From Ulva prolifera (Eukaryota; Chlorophyta; Ulvophyceae; Ulvales; Ulvaceae): a stretch of 64,000 nucleotides of DNA. A model generated the notes under the pieces. That model searched no databases. It was not told the DNA's origin and saw only the letters and a list, made by a program, of their open reading frames with translations. The translations under genes and the position numbers were made by a program. Within the stretch, counting starts at the first letter, position 1, and the number at the start of each line of letters is the position of its first letter. This document shows, in pieces, positions 12,401 to 23,762 of this stretch. Where the stretch lies: contig CM041197.1 of assembly GCA_023078555.1 (NCBI GenBank), positions 3,134,501 to 3,198,500 on the forward strand. The letters are read 5' to 3'.

Positions 12401-15400
12401 GTACTCAGCTCGTGAAGTATACAAGGAATCAGCTTTCAAGCCTAGATTGGGCGCTTGATTATCGCGCGGGCGAGCCTTGAAACCAGGTGCACGTTGAACA
12501 CTTGCATACGCGCGCTTCTGCCATGCTCCCTGCCTTCGCGTGTCTATGGCTGACCCCCATGTTGCATTTGTGGTTGGTTGTTCTCTTGGGTTTTTGGTAG
12601 TGTTGCTTTCTTGTGGTTGCTGGTGTGGCGGCCGGTCGCTGGGTTGGCTTGATGTTGTCTGTTTGCTTTGCCATACAATGGCCAGATATGTGTAACTTGA
12701 TTGATGTTGCTAGACCTCCATTAGTGTACTCAGCTCGTGAAGTATACAAAGAATCAGCTTACAAGCTTAAATTGGGCGCTGGATTATTGCGCGGGCGAGC
12801 CTTGAGCCCGGGTGCACGTTGAACACTTGCATACGCGCGCTTCTGCCATGCTCCCTGCCTTCGCGTGTCCATGGCTGACCCCCATGTTGCTAGACCTCCA
12901 TCATTGTACTCAGCTCGTGAAGTATACAAAGAATCAGCTTTCAAGCTTAGATTGGGCGCTGGATTATTGCGCGGGCGAGCCTTGAGCCCGGGTGCACGTT
13001 GAACACTTGCATACGCGCGCTTCTGCCATGCTCCCTGCCTTCGCGTGTCCATGGCTGACCCCCATGTTGCTAGACCTCCATCATTGTACTCAGCTCGTGA
13101 AGTATACAAGGAATCAGCTTTCAAGCCTAGATTGGGCGCTTGATGATCGCGCGGGCGAGCCTTGAAACCAGGTGCACGTTGAACACTTGCATACGCGCGC
13201 TTCTGCCATGCTCCCTGCCTTCGCGTGTCCATCGCTGATCCCCATGTTGCTAGACCTCCATCATTGTACTCAGCTCGTGAAGTATACAAGGAATCAGCTT
13301 TCAAGCCTCGATTGGGCGCTTGATTATTGCGCGGGCGAGCCTTGAAACCCGGTGCACGTTGAACACTTGCATACGCGCGCTTCTGCCATGCTCCTTGCCC
13401 TCGCGTGTCCATGGCTGACCCCCATGTTGCTAGACCTCCATCATCGCCTTCGCTGGGTTGACTTGATGTTGTCTGTTTGCTTTGCCATACAATGGCCAGA
13501 TATGTGTAACTTGATTGATGTTGCTAGACTTCCATCATTGTACTCAGCTCGTGAAGTATACAAAGAATCAGCTTTCAAGCTTAAATTGGGCGCTGGATTA
13601 TTGCGCGGGCGAGCCTTGAGCCCGGGTGCACGTTGAACACTTGCATATGCGCGCTTCTGCCATGCTCCCTGCCTTCGCGTGTCCATGGCTGACCCCCATG
13701 TTGCTAGACCTCCATCATTGTACTCAGCTGTTGGTTGTTTGTTTGCTTTGCCATACAATGGCCAGATATGTGTAACTTGTTGAGGTTATTGTACTCAGCT
13801 CGTGAAGTATACAAGCAATCAGCTTCCAAGCCTAGATTGGGCGCTTGATTATCGCGCGGGCGAGCCTTGGAACCAGGTGCACGTTGAACACTTGCATACG
13901 CGCGCTTCTGCCATGCTCCCTGCCTTCGCGTGTCCATGGCTGACCCCCATGTTGCTAGACCTCCATCATTGTACTCAGCTCGTGAAGTATACAAGGAATC
14001 AGCTTTCAAGCCTAGATTGGGCGCTTGATTATCGCGCGGGCGAGCCTTGAAACCAGGTGCACGTTGAACACTTGCATACGCGCGCTTCTGCCATGCTCCC
14101 TGCCTTCGCGTGTCTATGGCTGACCCCCATGTTGCATTTGTGGTTGGTTGTTCTCTTGGGTTTTTGGTAGTGTTGCTTTCTTGTGGTTGCTGGTGTGGCG
14201 GCCGGTCGCTGGGTTGGCTTGATGTTGTCTGTTTGCTTTGCCATACAATGGCCAGATATGTGTAACTTGATTGATGTTGCTAGACCTCCATTAGTGTACT
14301 CAGCTCGTGAAGTATACAAAGAATCAGCTTACAAGCTTAAATTGGGCGCTGGATTATTGCGCGGGCGAGCCTTGAGCCCGGGTGCACGTTGAACACTTGC
14401 ATACGCGCGCTTCTGCCATGCTCCCTGCCTTCGCGTGTCCATGGCTGACCCCCATGTTGCTAGACCTCCATCATTGTACTCAGCTCGTGAAGTATACAAG
14501 GAATCAGCTTTCAAGCCTAGATTGGGCGCTTGATTATCGCGCGGGCGAGCCTTGAAACCAGGTGCACGTTGAACACTTGCATACGCGCGCTTCTGCCATG
14601 CTCCCTGCCTTCGCGTGTCTATGGCTGACCCCCATGTTGCATTTGTGGTTGGTTGTTCTCTTGGGTTTTTGGTAGTGTTGCTTTCTTGTGGTTGCTGGTG
14701 TGGCGGCCGGTCGCTGGGTTGGCTTGATGTTGTCTGTTTGCTTTGCCATACAATGGCCAGATATGTGTAACTTGATTGATGTTGCTAGACTTCCATCATT
14801 GTACTCAGCTCGTGAAGTATACAAAGAATCAGCTTTCAAGCTTAAATTGGGCGCTGGATTATTGCGCGGGCGAGCCTTGAGCCCGGGTGCACGTTGAACA
14901 CTTGCATATGCGCGCTTCTGCCATGCTCCCTGCCTTCGCGTGTCCATGGCTGACCCCCATGTTGCTAGACCTCCATCATTGTACTCAGCTGTTGGTTGTT
15001 TGTTTGCTTTGCCATACAATGGCCAGATATGTGTAACTTATTGAGGTTATTGTACTCAGCTCGTGAAGTATACAAGCAATCAGCTTTCAAGCCTCGATTG
15101 GGCGCTTGATTATTGCGCGGGCGAGCCTTGAAACCCGGTGCACGTTGAACACTTGCATACGCGCGCTTCTGCCATGCTCCCTGCCTTCGCGTGTCCATGG
15201 CTGACCCCCATGTTGCTAGACCTCCATCATTGTACTCAGCTCGTGAAGTATACAAAGAATCAGCTTTCAAGCTTAGATTGGGCGCTGGATTATTGCGCGG
15301 GCGAGCCTTGAGCCCGGGTGCACGTTGAACACTTGCATACGCGCGCTTCTGCCATGCTCCCTGCCTTCGCGTGTCCATGGCTGACCCCCATGTTGCTAGA

Positions 15401-18400
15401 CCTCCATCATTGTACTCAGCTCGTGAAGTATACAAGGAATCAGCTTTCAAGCCTAGATTGGGCGCTTGATTATCGCGCGGGCGAGCCTTGAAACCAGGTG
15501 CACGTTGAACACTTGCATACGCGCGCTTCTGCCATGCTCCCTGCCTTCGCGTGTCTATGGCTGACCCCCATGTTGCATTTGTGGTTGGTTGTTCTCTTGG
15601 GTTTTTGGTAGTGTTGCTTTCTTGTGGTTGCTGGTGTGGCGGCCGGTCGCTGGGTTGGCTTGATGTTGTCTGTTTGCTTTGCCATACAATGGCCAGATAT
15701 GTGTAACTTGATTGATGTTGCTAGACCTCCATTAGTGTACTCAGCTCGTGAAGTATACAAAGAATCAGCTTACAAGCTTAAATTGGGCGCTGGATTATTG
15801 CGCGGGCGAGCCTTGAGCCCGGGTGCACGTTGAACACTTGCATACGCGCGCTTCTGCCATGCTCCCTGCCTTCGCGTGTCCATGGCTGACCCCCATGTTG
15901 CTAGACCTCCATCATTGTACTCAGCTCGTGAAGTATACAAGGAATCAGCTTTCAAGCCTAGATTGGGCGCTTGATTATCGCGCGGGCGAGCCTTGAAACC
16001 AGGTGCACGTTGAACACTTGCATACGCGCGCTTCTGCCATGCTCCCTGCCTTCGCGTGTCTATGGCTGACCCCCATGTTGCATTTGTGGTTGGTTGTTCT
16101 CTTGGGTTTTTGGTAGTGTTGCTTTCTTGTGGTTGCTGGTGTGGCGGCCGGTCGCTGGGTTGGCTTGATGTTGTCTGTTTGCTTTGCCATACAATGGCCA
16201 GATATGTGTAACTTGATTGATGTTGCTAGACTTCCATCATTGTACTCAGCTCGTGAAGTATACAAAGAATCAGCTTTCAAGCTTAAATTGGGCGCTGGAT
16301 TATTGCGCGGGCGAGCCTTGAGCCCGGGTGCACGTTGAACACTTGCATATGCGCGCTTCTGCCATGCTCCCTGCCTTCGCGTGTCCATGGCTGACCCCCA
16401 TGTTGCTAGACCTCCATCATTGTACTCAGCTGTTGGTTGTTTGTTTGCTTTGCCATACAATGGCCAGATATGTGTAACTTATTGAGGTTATTGTACTCAG
16501 CTCGTGAAGTATACAAGCAATCAGCTTTCAAGCCTCGATTGGGCGCTTGATTATTGCGCGGGCGAGCCTTGAAACCCGGTGCACGTTGAACACTTGCATA
16601 CGCGCGCTTCTGCCATGCTCCCTGCCTTCGCGTGTCCATGGCTGACCCCCATGTTGCTAGACCTCCATCATTGTACTCAGCTCGTGAAGTATACAAAGAA
16701 TCAGCTTTCAAGCTTAGATTGGGCGCTGGATTATTGCGCGGGCGAGCCTTGAGCCCGGGTGCACGTTGAACACTTGCATACGCGCGCTTCTGCCATGCTC
16801 CCTGCCTTCGCGTGTCCATGGCTGACCCCCATGTTGCTAGACCTCCATCATTGTACTCAGCTCGTGAAGTATACAAGGAATCAGCTTTCAAGCCTAGATT
16901 GGGCGCTTGATTATCGCGCGGGCGAGCCTTGAAACCAGGTGCACGTTGAACACTTGCATACGCGCGCTTCTGCCATGCTCCCTGCCTTCGCGTGTCTATG
17001 GCTGACCCCCATGTTGCATTTGTGGTTGGTTGTTCTCTTGGGTTTTTGGTAGTGTTGCTTTCTTGTGGTTGCTGGTGTGGCGGCCGGTCGCTGGGTTGGC
17101 TTGATGTTGTCTGTTTGCTTTGCCATACAATGGCCAGATATGTGTAACTTGATTGATGTTGCTAGACCTCCATTAGTGTACTCAGCTCGTGAAGTATACA
17201 AAGAATCAGCTTACAAGCTTAAATTGGGCGCTGGATTATTGCGCGGGCGAGCCTTGAGCCCGGGTGCACGTTGAACACTTGCATACGCGCGCTTCTGCCA
17301 TGCTCCCTGCCTTCGCGTGTCCATGGCTGACCCCCATGTTGCTAGACCTCCATCATTGTACTCAGCTCGTGAAGTATACAAAGAATCAGCTTTCAAGCTT
17401 AGATTGGGCGCTGGATTATTGCGCGGGCGAGCCTTGAGCCCGGGTGCACGTTGAACACTTGCATACGCGCGCTTCTGCCATGCTCCCTGCCTTCGCGTGT
17501 CCATGGCTGACCCCCATGTTGCTAGACCTCCATCATTGTACTCAGCTCGTGAAGTATACAAGGAATCAGCTTTCAAGCCTAGATTGGGCGCTTGATGATC
17601 GCGCGGGCGAGCCTTGAAACCAGGTGCACGTTGAACACTTGCATACGCGCGCTTCTGCCATGCTCCCTGCCTTCGCGTGTCCATCGCTGATCCCCATGTT
17701 GCTAGACCTCCATCATTGTACTCAGCTCGTGAAGTATACAAGGAATCAGCTTTCAAGCCTCGATTGGGCGCTTGATTATTGCGCGGGCGAGCCTTGAAAC
17801 CCGGTGCACGTTGAACACTTGCATACGCGCGCTTCTGCCATGCTCCTTGCCCTCGCGTGTCCATGGCTGACCCCCATGTTGCTAGACCTCCATCATCGCC
17901 TTCGCTGGGTTGACTTGATGTTGTCTGTTTGCTTTGCCATACAATGGCCAGATATGTGTAACTTGATTGATGTTGCTAGACTTCCATCATTGTACTCAGC
18001 TCGTGAAGTATACAAAGAATCAGCTTTCAAGCTTAAATTGGGCGCTGGATTATTGCGCGGGCGAGCCTTGAGCCCGGGTGCACGTTGAACACTTGCATAT
18101 GCGCGCTTCTGCCATGCTCCCTGCCTTCGCGTGTCCATGGCTGACCCCCATGTTGCTAGACCTCCATCATTGTACTCAGCTGTTGGTTGTTTGTTTGCTT
18201 TGCCATACAATGGCCAGATATGTGTAACTTGTTGAGGTTATTGTACTCAGCTCGTGAAGTATACAAGCAATCAGCTTCCAAGCCTAGATTGGGCGCTTGA
18301 TTATCGCGCGGGCGAGCCTTGGAACCAGGTGCACGTTGAACACTTGCATACGCGCGCTTCTGCCATGCTCCCTGCCTTCGCGTGTCCATGGCTGACCCCC

Positions 18401-18545
18401 ATGTTGCTAGACCTCCATCATTGTACTCAGCTCGTGAAGTATACAAGGAATCAGCTTTCAAGCCTAGATTGGGCGCTTGATTATCGCGCGGGCGAGCCTT
18501 GAAACCAGGTGCACGTTGAACACTTGCATACGCGCGCTTCTGCCA
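9440..18545. repeat. 4,452-bp higher-order satellite repeat
   Basis: Blocks at 9577, 10082, 12759, 13441 and 13704 recur at 14029, 14534, 17211, 17893 and 18156, always 4,452 bp later and almost without difference (one visible change near 10009). Inside each copy a 1,441-bp unit of satellite monomers plus two LINE-tail segments is repeated (starts 9577, 11018, 12459 and 14029, 15470, 16911). This is recent segmental amplification of a block that already contained LINE insertions. Unit boundaries are arbitrary within the tandem structure. Confidence 0.9.
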
Positions 18546-18567
18546 TGCTTTCTGCCTTCGCGTGTCC

Positions 18568-19016
18568 TTTTGACTCCTGACTCTTCGTCCATTGTATTCG
18601 TGACGCTACTGTGGCGCTCTGCTCCTGTGCGCCGCAGGCCTGCGAACACGATTCGCAGTAGATATTGGCATCTGATGAATTAGATTTGTTTTATGGTCCA
18701 TTCGTCTGTGTTTAGAGCTGCGCTGTGGAAGTTTCGAGTGCTGTAACGACAGCGGTCGTACAGCCCAGCGCCTAGGAGCACGAGCGTTCTCGTGATTTCA
18801 ATGCCAATATGCTTTATCTATTTCGTTAAATAGACTGCTGCGTTTAGTTTAGGTCCTCGCGTTCCGGACGGTGCCTTGTTGCCGTGGCTGTAAGTTGCAG
18901 TCCCGGTGGCTCTGTCTGTGAAGCGACTAGGAGCGGAGCTAAAAGAACCCGCCCGCGAAGCACAAAAAGAAAACAAAGTGCCAGGATTGTATTTAATGAC
19001 GACGCTCGGTTAGAGC
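18568..19016 (+). promoter_or_regulatory. LINE 5' UTR (putative internal promoter)
   Basis: About 450 bp between the end of the satellite and the LINE start codon. It has no long plus-strand ORF and no satellite homology. By analogy with other LINEs it should carry the promoter, but I recognise no specific core element. Confidence 0.45.
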
Positions 19017-22000
19017 ATGTCCTCGACGTCGAAGAGAAGGCGTTCTGGGACGCCTGAAGGTGTCGCAGCTCCAGCACGCTCGCCCATCAAGCTCCAGCGC
19101 GCTGCGCTACATCCAGAAGCAAAAGATGAAGCAGCAGCTGCAAGATCTGATGGCGAGCGCTGCTTGCAAGGCAGCCCCGTAGAGGTCGAAGCTGCGGACA
19201 GCAAAGCAGATGAGACTCCACATGAACCGCCAGCAGCCGCTAGCCGGCTCCAGAAGCAGCTCGCAACCAAGTTGCGAGTTGAATCTGTGCCAGCTAGCGC
19301 TCCGCGGTCACGGCGGGCGAAGCTGAGAGAGGATCCCTGTCCACCCTCAGGCCCGCCTTCCCGGAGCAGCTCTGAGGAACCTCCCTGCACTGAAGAAGCA
19401 GCCAAGGCTGCTCCAGCTGCTGAAGGTCCGTCAAACACATCAGCCACGCCAGCCCCAGCGCCCACCCCTGCAGCAGCCACCGGAGCAGCGACGCCTACAG
19501 ACGCACCACCAGCGCATCGACCATCCTCCGACCGCACGATTCCTACCAATGATGAACCCACCGACCGTGGAGCCACAGCCAGCGCAGGCGCCGCACACCC
19601 CGTGGAGCAGCCTCAGCCGGACCTTCCCCCACCGCCACCCCCGCCGCCAGCCCAGCCCGCCCCTGCTGACCCGCCTGCAGCCACTGCTGAACAGTCAGCA
19701 CCTGGCGCGGGTGCCGGCACGCGCGAGCAGCCCGCCCGGCCCGCAGCCGCCGCCTCAGGCGCCGGTACGAGCCGCGGTGGCGCCGGCAGAGCGGCAAAGG
19801 GGCGTGGAGGCGGCCGGAAGCAAGCGCCGAGGAAGCACAAAGGGCTGCGCGCCGCCCAAGCCTGTCCACGCACAGGCCAACAACACGGCGGCGGCACCAC
19901 CCGCAAGTTCATCAGGCGGGCAGTGTCAGAACAGCTCACCCGCGACTTTAGCCTCTGCTCTGCCCAAGCCCTCGAGGCCATCTCGTCGGCAGCGGCAGAG
20001 GCAGGTGGCCGAAGTGCGCTGAACCAGGTGCTAGCCCCCATCGCCGCACTCCTCCGTCTCCCTTCGCTTGTCCTTGCTGAGCCACGTGGGGGCAGCGACA
20101 CCGACAAGCGTGACAAGCGCATGCTGGCCATTATGGCCAAGTACCGGCGTGGGGAGCTGGAGGACGAGGAGGGAGGCTTTGTGCCTTCGGTGACCCATCG
20201 GCGAAAGGAGATGACCGAGGAGGCGCGTCTAGCAGAGCACGTGGAGTCAGGAGTGAAAGGCGGGAGCATCCACATCGCCGCCCGCCGTCTGAAGAATGAG
20301 AAGCCGGCCGATACGACGTCCGCTGCCGTCATGGAGAAGCTGCGTGCGCTGCACCCGGCGGCGGCGCCACCGCCGCCTCTCGAGTGCGACGTGCCTGCCC
20401 TTCAGATTGACAGCATCCTGCTCCGCAGGGTGCTTGACCGCATCAAGAACCACAAAAAAGGCCGTGCTGGGGGACCCTCGGGTTGGACCTTCGAGATGAT
20501 CCTTGCAGTCACCGGGGGTACCGCCCGGGGGTTCCAAGCGGCCCTCGATTTTGTGAACTTGATGCTGTCCGGCATGCTGCCCCGCGAGTGCGGCCTCCTC
20601 GACTCGAAGCTCCTCGCTCTCCAGAAGGATGCAGGGGGTGTCCGGCCCATCGCCATCGGCGAGGTCTGGTACCGCCTTGCAGCGATGTGCGCGATCGAGG
20701 CTGTCGGCAAAGCCGCGGGGCGGGACCTCGCGCCCCTGCAAGTGGGCGTCGGCACGGCTGGCGGGACAGAAGCGGTGGCGCACAGCGTCGCGGCGGCGCT
20801 GGAGAAGGACCCCCACGCCATCGCGCTGACGGTGGACATGCGGAATGCTTTCAACGAGATCCACCGCACCGCCGTCGCGCGCGGGGTTTTGAAAGCGCTG
20901 CCGGAGCTGCTCCCGTTCTTCCATTACGGGTACGGTGCTGCCACCCAACTCCATGTGGTGGGTGCCGCTAGCGGCACTGTGATTGAGTCGCAGCGTGGGG
21001 TGCGGCAGGGCGACCCGCTGGGGCCGCTGCTGTTTGCATTGGGCTTCCAAGAAGTCTTGACGGCACTAGCGGCAGCAGTCCCGGAGGCGCCCAGCATGTC
21101 GTACCTCGATGACTTCTCCGCCGTGGGCCGCGGGCCTGCGTTGCGCAAGGTCCTAGGCCGCCTCTGCGGGGATGGCCCGGGCAGCGCGCGCTCGGTCGGC
21201 CTCACCATCGTGCCGGGTAAGAGTGGCGTGTTTGCGCCCTGTGCCGAGGCGCACGAAGAGTGTCGTGCCATCCAGCAGTCCACCGGCGTGCCCCACAGAG
21301 AGGACGGCATCACAGTGGTCGGCACCCACGTCGGCACCGACGCCTTCGTCCGCGCGCGGCTGAAAGCCGCTGCCGCGAAGGCAATCGGGGAGATCGACCT
21401 GCTCATGCGCTTGCCGGTCACCAAGCAGGTGCAGCTGCTGCTGCTCCGGCAGTCATTTGCTGTCCGCTTGGTGCACCACCAGCGCACGACCAGGTGGGAG
21501 CTCCTGGCCGAGTCGACACGCGCCCTCGAAGGCGCTGTCGTCGCCGCGGTGGCGAGCATTGCGCAGGTGCCGGTCACGCAGGATCCGTCTGGCGTGCTCG
21601 TTCAGATGAGCTCGGCACTGCAGCAGATGTTGTTGCCGATTCGCCACGGCGGCCTTGGGCTGCGTATGACCCACCCAGTTGAGGCGAAAGCAGCGTTGCT
21701 CACCGGCGTCGCGGTGGCTCACCGGGTCGTTGCTGACGGCCCTGCCGTGTTCCACCGGCTCGACGGGCCTGCCGCGCCGGCGATGCAGCGCGACTGGGAC
21801 TGCATCCGCGGCGTCTTGCCCGACGTCGAGGAGTGGGTCACGAAGGTCTCCGACAAGATCGACGGTGGCTCACCGGCGGACTTCTCCAGCAAAGGAGTGC
21901 GTCATGTTCTCCCCTTTTTGCTGCATGCAGTGTCCAGGTCCATGGGTGACAAGGCTGGCAAGGCGTTCCTGGATGGCATGGACTTGAGCACAGAGGCAGG

Positions 22001-22820
22001 CAGGCTCGGTGCTGCTCGAGTGCGCAGTGCCCGCGGTGCCCCTGGCAGCGCCTTCTTGTCCGCCCTCCCTGGCCGGCGGCGGCTGTACACCACCATCGGT
22101 AACCACTCCCTCACCACCATCCTTCGCCACCGCCTCTGTGAGCGAGTCAGCGGCCCCGTGGAGATGCCGCCATACGATTGCTCCGGCGAGAGCGTCGGCC
22201 GCGGAGACCATGCTATGCTGTGTACCCGAAACAACAAGGATATTTCGTCGCGCCATGATGATTTTGCTCTTGCAATGCGCCATCTTCATTCTTGTGCTTC
22301 GGTGACCACGAGCATAGAGCCGCCGTATGCCGGCGTGCATGGGGAGCACGGAGCAGGGGCCGTGGGGGAGCACCGAGCGGACATCCTCGCGATCTTGCCG
22401 GGGGGGCGTCATGTCATGGTGGACGTGACGGTGACGCACCCGCTCGGGAAGGAAGCTTTGCGTAGGGGGTCGCATCGGGAAGATGCCTCGGCGGCGAAGG
22501 TCGCGGAGAAGCTCAAGCGGGCTGATTGGGAGAAGTTTGCTGATAAGCCGCAGTATGAGTTTGTTCCGTTTGCCGTTGAGTCCTATGGGAAGTTCGGGCC
22601 GCGGGCTGAGGAGTACATCAGGGAGTTGGGTGAGATTGCTGCGGCATCAGGCCGGGTCTCCGAGTCGGTGTTTGTGATGAATGCGTACAGGTTGCTTTCG
22701 TGTGTGTTGCAGAAGGGCAATGCGACAATGTATGCGCGCACACTGACGGCCGTCGCCCGGTCGTGCGGCAAGCATTTCACCCATGGCTTTGATGTGCCGG
22801 TGGATGACTTTGTGGGTTGA
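19017..22820 (+). CDS. LINE polyprotein: reverse transcriptase plus restriction-like endonuclease
   Basis: A single uninterrupted 1,267-codon ORF starting at the first suitable ATG. Residues 1-300 are low-complexity and rich in Ala, Pro and Arg, with a Pro run near 203; I see no clear CCHH finger. Reverse transcriptase spans roughly 465-860. It has the motif A aspartate in VDMRNAFNEI (D607), RQGDPLGPLLF (D666) and the catalytic YLDD box at 696-699, with Leu where many LINEs have Ala. The C-terminal third carries a Cys/His cluster (CSGES...GDHAMLC...RH) and a PD-(D/E)xK-like nuclease signature, RADILAIL (D1122) and VMVDVTV (D1136). RT followed by a restriction-like endonuclease is the layout of early-branching LINEs (R2, R4, CRE, NeSL, Utopia). 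The ORF is intact, so it may be active and may have mobilised the tails in this window. Confidence 0.92.
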   Translation: MSSTSKRRRSGTPEGVAAPARSPIKLQRAALHPEAKDEAAAARSDGERCLQGSPVEVEAADSKADETPHEPPAAASRLQKQLATKLRVESVPASAPRSRRAKLREDPCPPSGPPSRSSSEEPPCTEEAAKAAPAAEGPSNTSATPAPAPTPAAATGAATPTDAPPAHRPSSDRTIPTNDEPTDRGATASAGAAHPVEQPQPDLPPPPPPPPAQPAPADPPAATAEQSAPGAGAGTREQPARPAAAASGAGTSRGGAGRAAKGRGGGRKQAPRKHKGLRAAQACPRTGQQHGGGTTRKFIRRAVSEQLTRDFSLCSAQALEAISSAAAEAGGRSALNQVLAPIAALLRLPSLVLAEPRGGSDTDKRDKRMLAIMAKYRRGELEDEEGGFVPSVTHRRKEMTEEARLAEHVESGVKGGSIHIAARRLKNEKPADTTSAAVMEKLRALHPAAAPPPPLECDVPALQIDSILLRRVLDRIKNHKKGRAGGPSGWTFEMILAVTGGTARGFQAALDFVNLMLSGMLPRECGLLDSKLLALQKDAGGVRPIAIGEVWYRLAAMCAIEAVGKAAGRDLAPLQVGVGTAGGTEAVAHSVAAALEKDPHAIALTVDMRNAFNEIHRTAVARGVLKALPELLPFFHYGYGAATQLHVVGAASGTVIESQRGVRQGDPLGPLLFALGFQEVLTALAAAVPEAPSMSYLDDFSAVGRGPALRKVLGRLCGDGPGSARSVGLTIVPGKSGVFAPCAEAHEECRAIQQSTGVPHREDGITVVGTHVGTDAFVRARLKAAAAKAIGEIDLLMRLPVTKQVQLLLLRQSFAVRLVHHQRTTRWELLAESTRALEGAVVAAVASIAQVPVTQDPSGVLVQMSSALQQMLLPIRHGGLGLRMTHPVEAKAALLTGVAVAHRVVADGPAVFHRLDGPAAPAMQRDWDCIRGVLPDVEEWVTKVSDKIDGGSPADFSSKGVRHVLPFLLHAVSRSMGDKAGKAFLDGMDLSTEAGRLGAARVRSARGAPGSAFLSALPGRRRLYTTIGNHSLTTILRHRLCERVSGPVEMPPYDCSGESVGRGDHAMLCTRNNKDISSRHDDFALAMRHLHSCASVTTSIEPPYAGVHGEHGAGAVGEHRADILAILPGGRHVMVDVTVTHPLGKEALRRGSHREDASAAKVAEKLKRADWEKFADKPQYEFVPFAVESYGKFGPRAEEYIRELGEIAAASGRVSESVFVMNAYRLLSCVLQKGNATMYARTLTAVARSCGKHFTHGFDVPVDDFVG

Positions 22821-22985
22821 GTGCTCTGGCCGTGGGGGCGTTTGATGCATTTGTGGATGGTTGTTGTCTGGGGTTTTTTTGTTGTGATGCTTTCTTGTGG
22901 TTGCTGTTGTGGCAGCCGGTCGTTGGGTTGGCTTGCTGTTGTTTGTTTGCTTTGCCATACAATGGCCAGATATGTGTAACTTAAT
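22821..22985 (+). other. LINE 3' UTR, source of the short tails
   Basis: Starts right after the TGA, runs through gtgctctggccgtgg, a T-rich segment, the cggtcg core and tttgctttgccatacaatgg, and ends gtgtaactt. In R2-type elements the 3' UTR RNA is bound by the RT to prime reverse transcription. Here it is the only part that recurs everywhere, as expected if the RT requires it. Confidence 0.8.
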
Positions 22986-23762
22986 GGAACAAGAGTCTGT
23001 ATGGCCTCAAGCAGGCTCCACGTGTGTGGAACAAGCTGCTTTCAGCCCACATTGTCTTCCTGGGATTTGTCCAGAACAAGAGCGATGGTGCATTATTCAT
23101 GTTGTTCTCTGAGCAACTCGGCTTTGTCCTCCTCCTCTGTTATGTGGACGACATTCAGATTGCTGCCAAGAAATGGAGCAGCGTTCAGAAGATCAAGCAA
23201 GCAATCTTGCTCAAATTCCCTGGGAAAGATCTGGGTGAGTCAAAGTTCTTCCTGCAAATGTCAATTCAACGATTTCGCCAACAGAAGCTCGTCTACTTAA
23301 AGCAGCAACGCCACATTGAAAAGCTAATTGATGAGCACAATCTTCAAGCTGCATGGCCAGTGTCAATCCCAATGATCGTCAATGTATATAAAGACCCATC
23401 AGGACAAACAATCACAGATCCAACCGCCATTTCGCAGTACAAGTCTATTGTGGGAGCTCTTCTCCACATTGCCAACCACACCAGGCCAGATGTTGCGTTC
23501 GCTGTCTCCTATCTGGCCAGATTTACTGCTCAGCCAACATGCAGCAACTTTGCCAGGCTGAAAGATGTGCTGCTATACCTGCATGGCACTGCTTCCTACA
23601 GCTTGAGACTAGGAGGCCCTGAATGTGCATTGCATGGTTTCTGTGATTCTGACTGGGCTGGTTGTGTGTATACAAGGAAACCAACGACAGGCTTCATTGT
23701 GAAGTGCGGCATAGGTAGCATTGTCTGGAAGTGTTCCAAGCAGGCCACCGTGAGTCACTCAT
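22986..23762 (+). pseudogene. copia B copy 1, RT-RNaseH fragment
   Basis: Enters inside the RT at NKSLYGLKQAPRVWNKLL, reads through the catalytic LLCYVDDIQ, and continues through YLKQQRHIEKLI and the RNase H part (FCDSDWAGCVYTRK). It stops at the CACTA-like insertion. The upstream gag, protease, integrase and first half of RT are absent because the LINE abuts here. The remaining RNase H end and 3' LTR resume at 38729, so this is one copia element split by a 15-kb transposon. Confidence 0.88.

Larger units (their letters stand above)
1..18567. repeat. ~180-bp satellite array
   Basis: Head-to-tail monomers of mostly 177-181 bp run from the first base to 18567. Landmarks recurring once per monomer are tgtccatggctgaccccc, a tagacctccatcattgta segment, a gcgcgggcgagcctt segment and a cttgcatacgcgcgcttctg segment. 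Several monomer types alternate, for example ones ending gagcccgggtgcac and ones ending gaaacccggtgcac. Because 180 is divisible by 3 and most monomers lack stops in one minus-strand frame, long spurious ORFs appear; I do not call them genes. The unit is close to nucleosome length, as in many centromeric satellites, but nothing in the sequence proves centromere function. The array is interrupted by LINE tails, a solo LTR and a miniature LTR element, and ends abruptly at the LINE. Confidence 0.95.
18568..22985 (+). mobile_element. full-length-looking R2-clade-type LINE
   Basis: Non-LTR retrotransposon of ~4.4 kb: 5' UTR 18568-19016, one ORF 19017-22820 and 3' UTR 22821-22985 ending gtgtaacttaatgg. 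There is no poly(A) tail. The 3' UTR is the parent-type sequence of all short tails in the window. Satellite lies on the left and copia-B sequence on the right, and I see no TSD. Either one junction has been rearranged or the true 5' end lies elsewhere. Two tail subtypes circulate: gtttgtttgc with gcagccgg, and gtctgtttgc with gcggccgg. This copy is closer to the first. Confidence 0.85.

Noticed and set aside
59..18502. Dozens of 60-217 aa ORFs on both strands of the satellite
   Set aside because: They repeat with the monomer, exist only because 180 is divisible by 3, and contain the LINE tail translated in several frames.
19010..22475. ORFs opposite or overlapping the LINE ORF
   Set aside because: GC-rich shadow frames; only the 1,267-codon frame carries RT and nuclease motifs.
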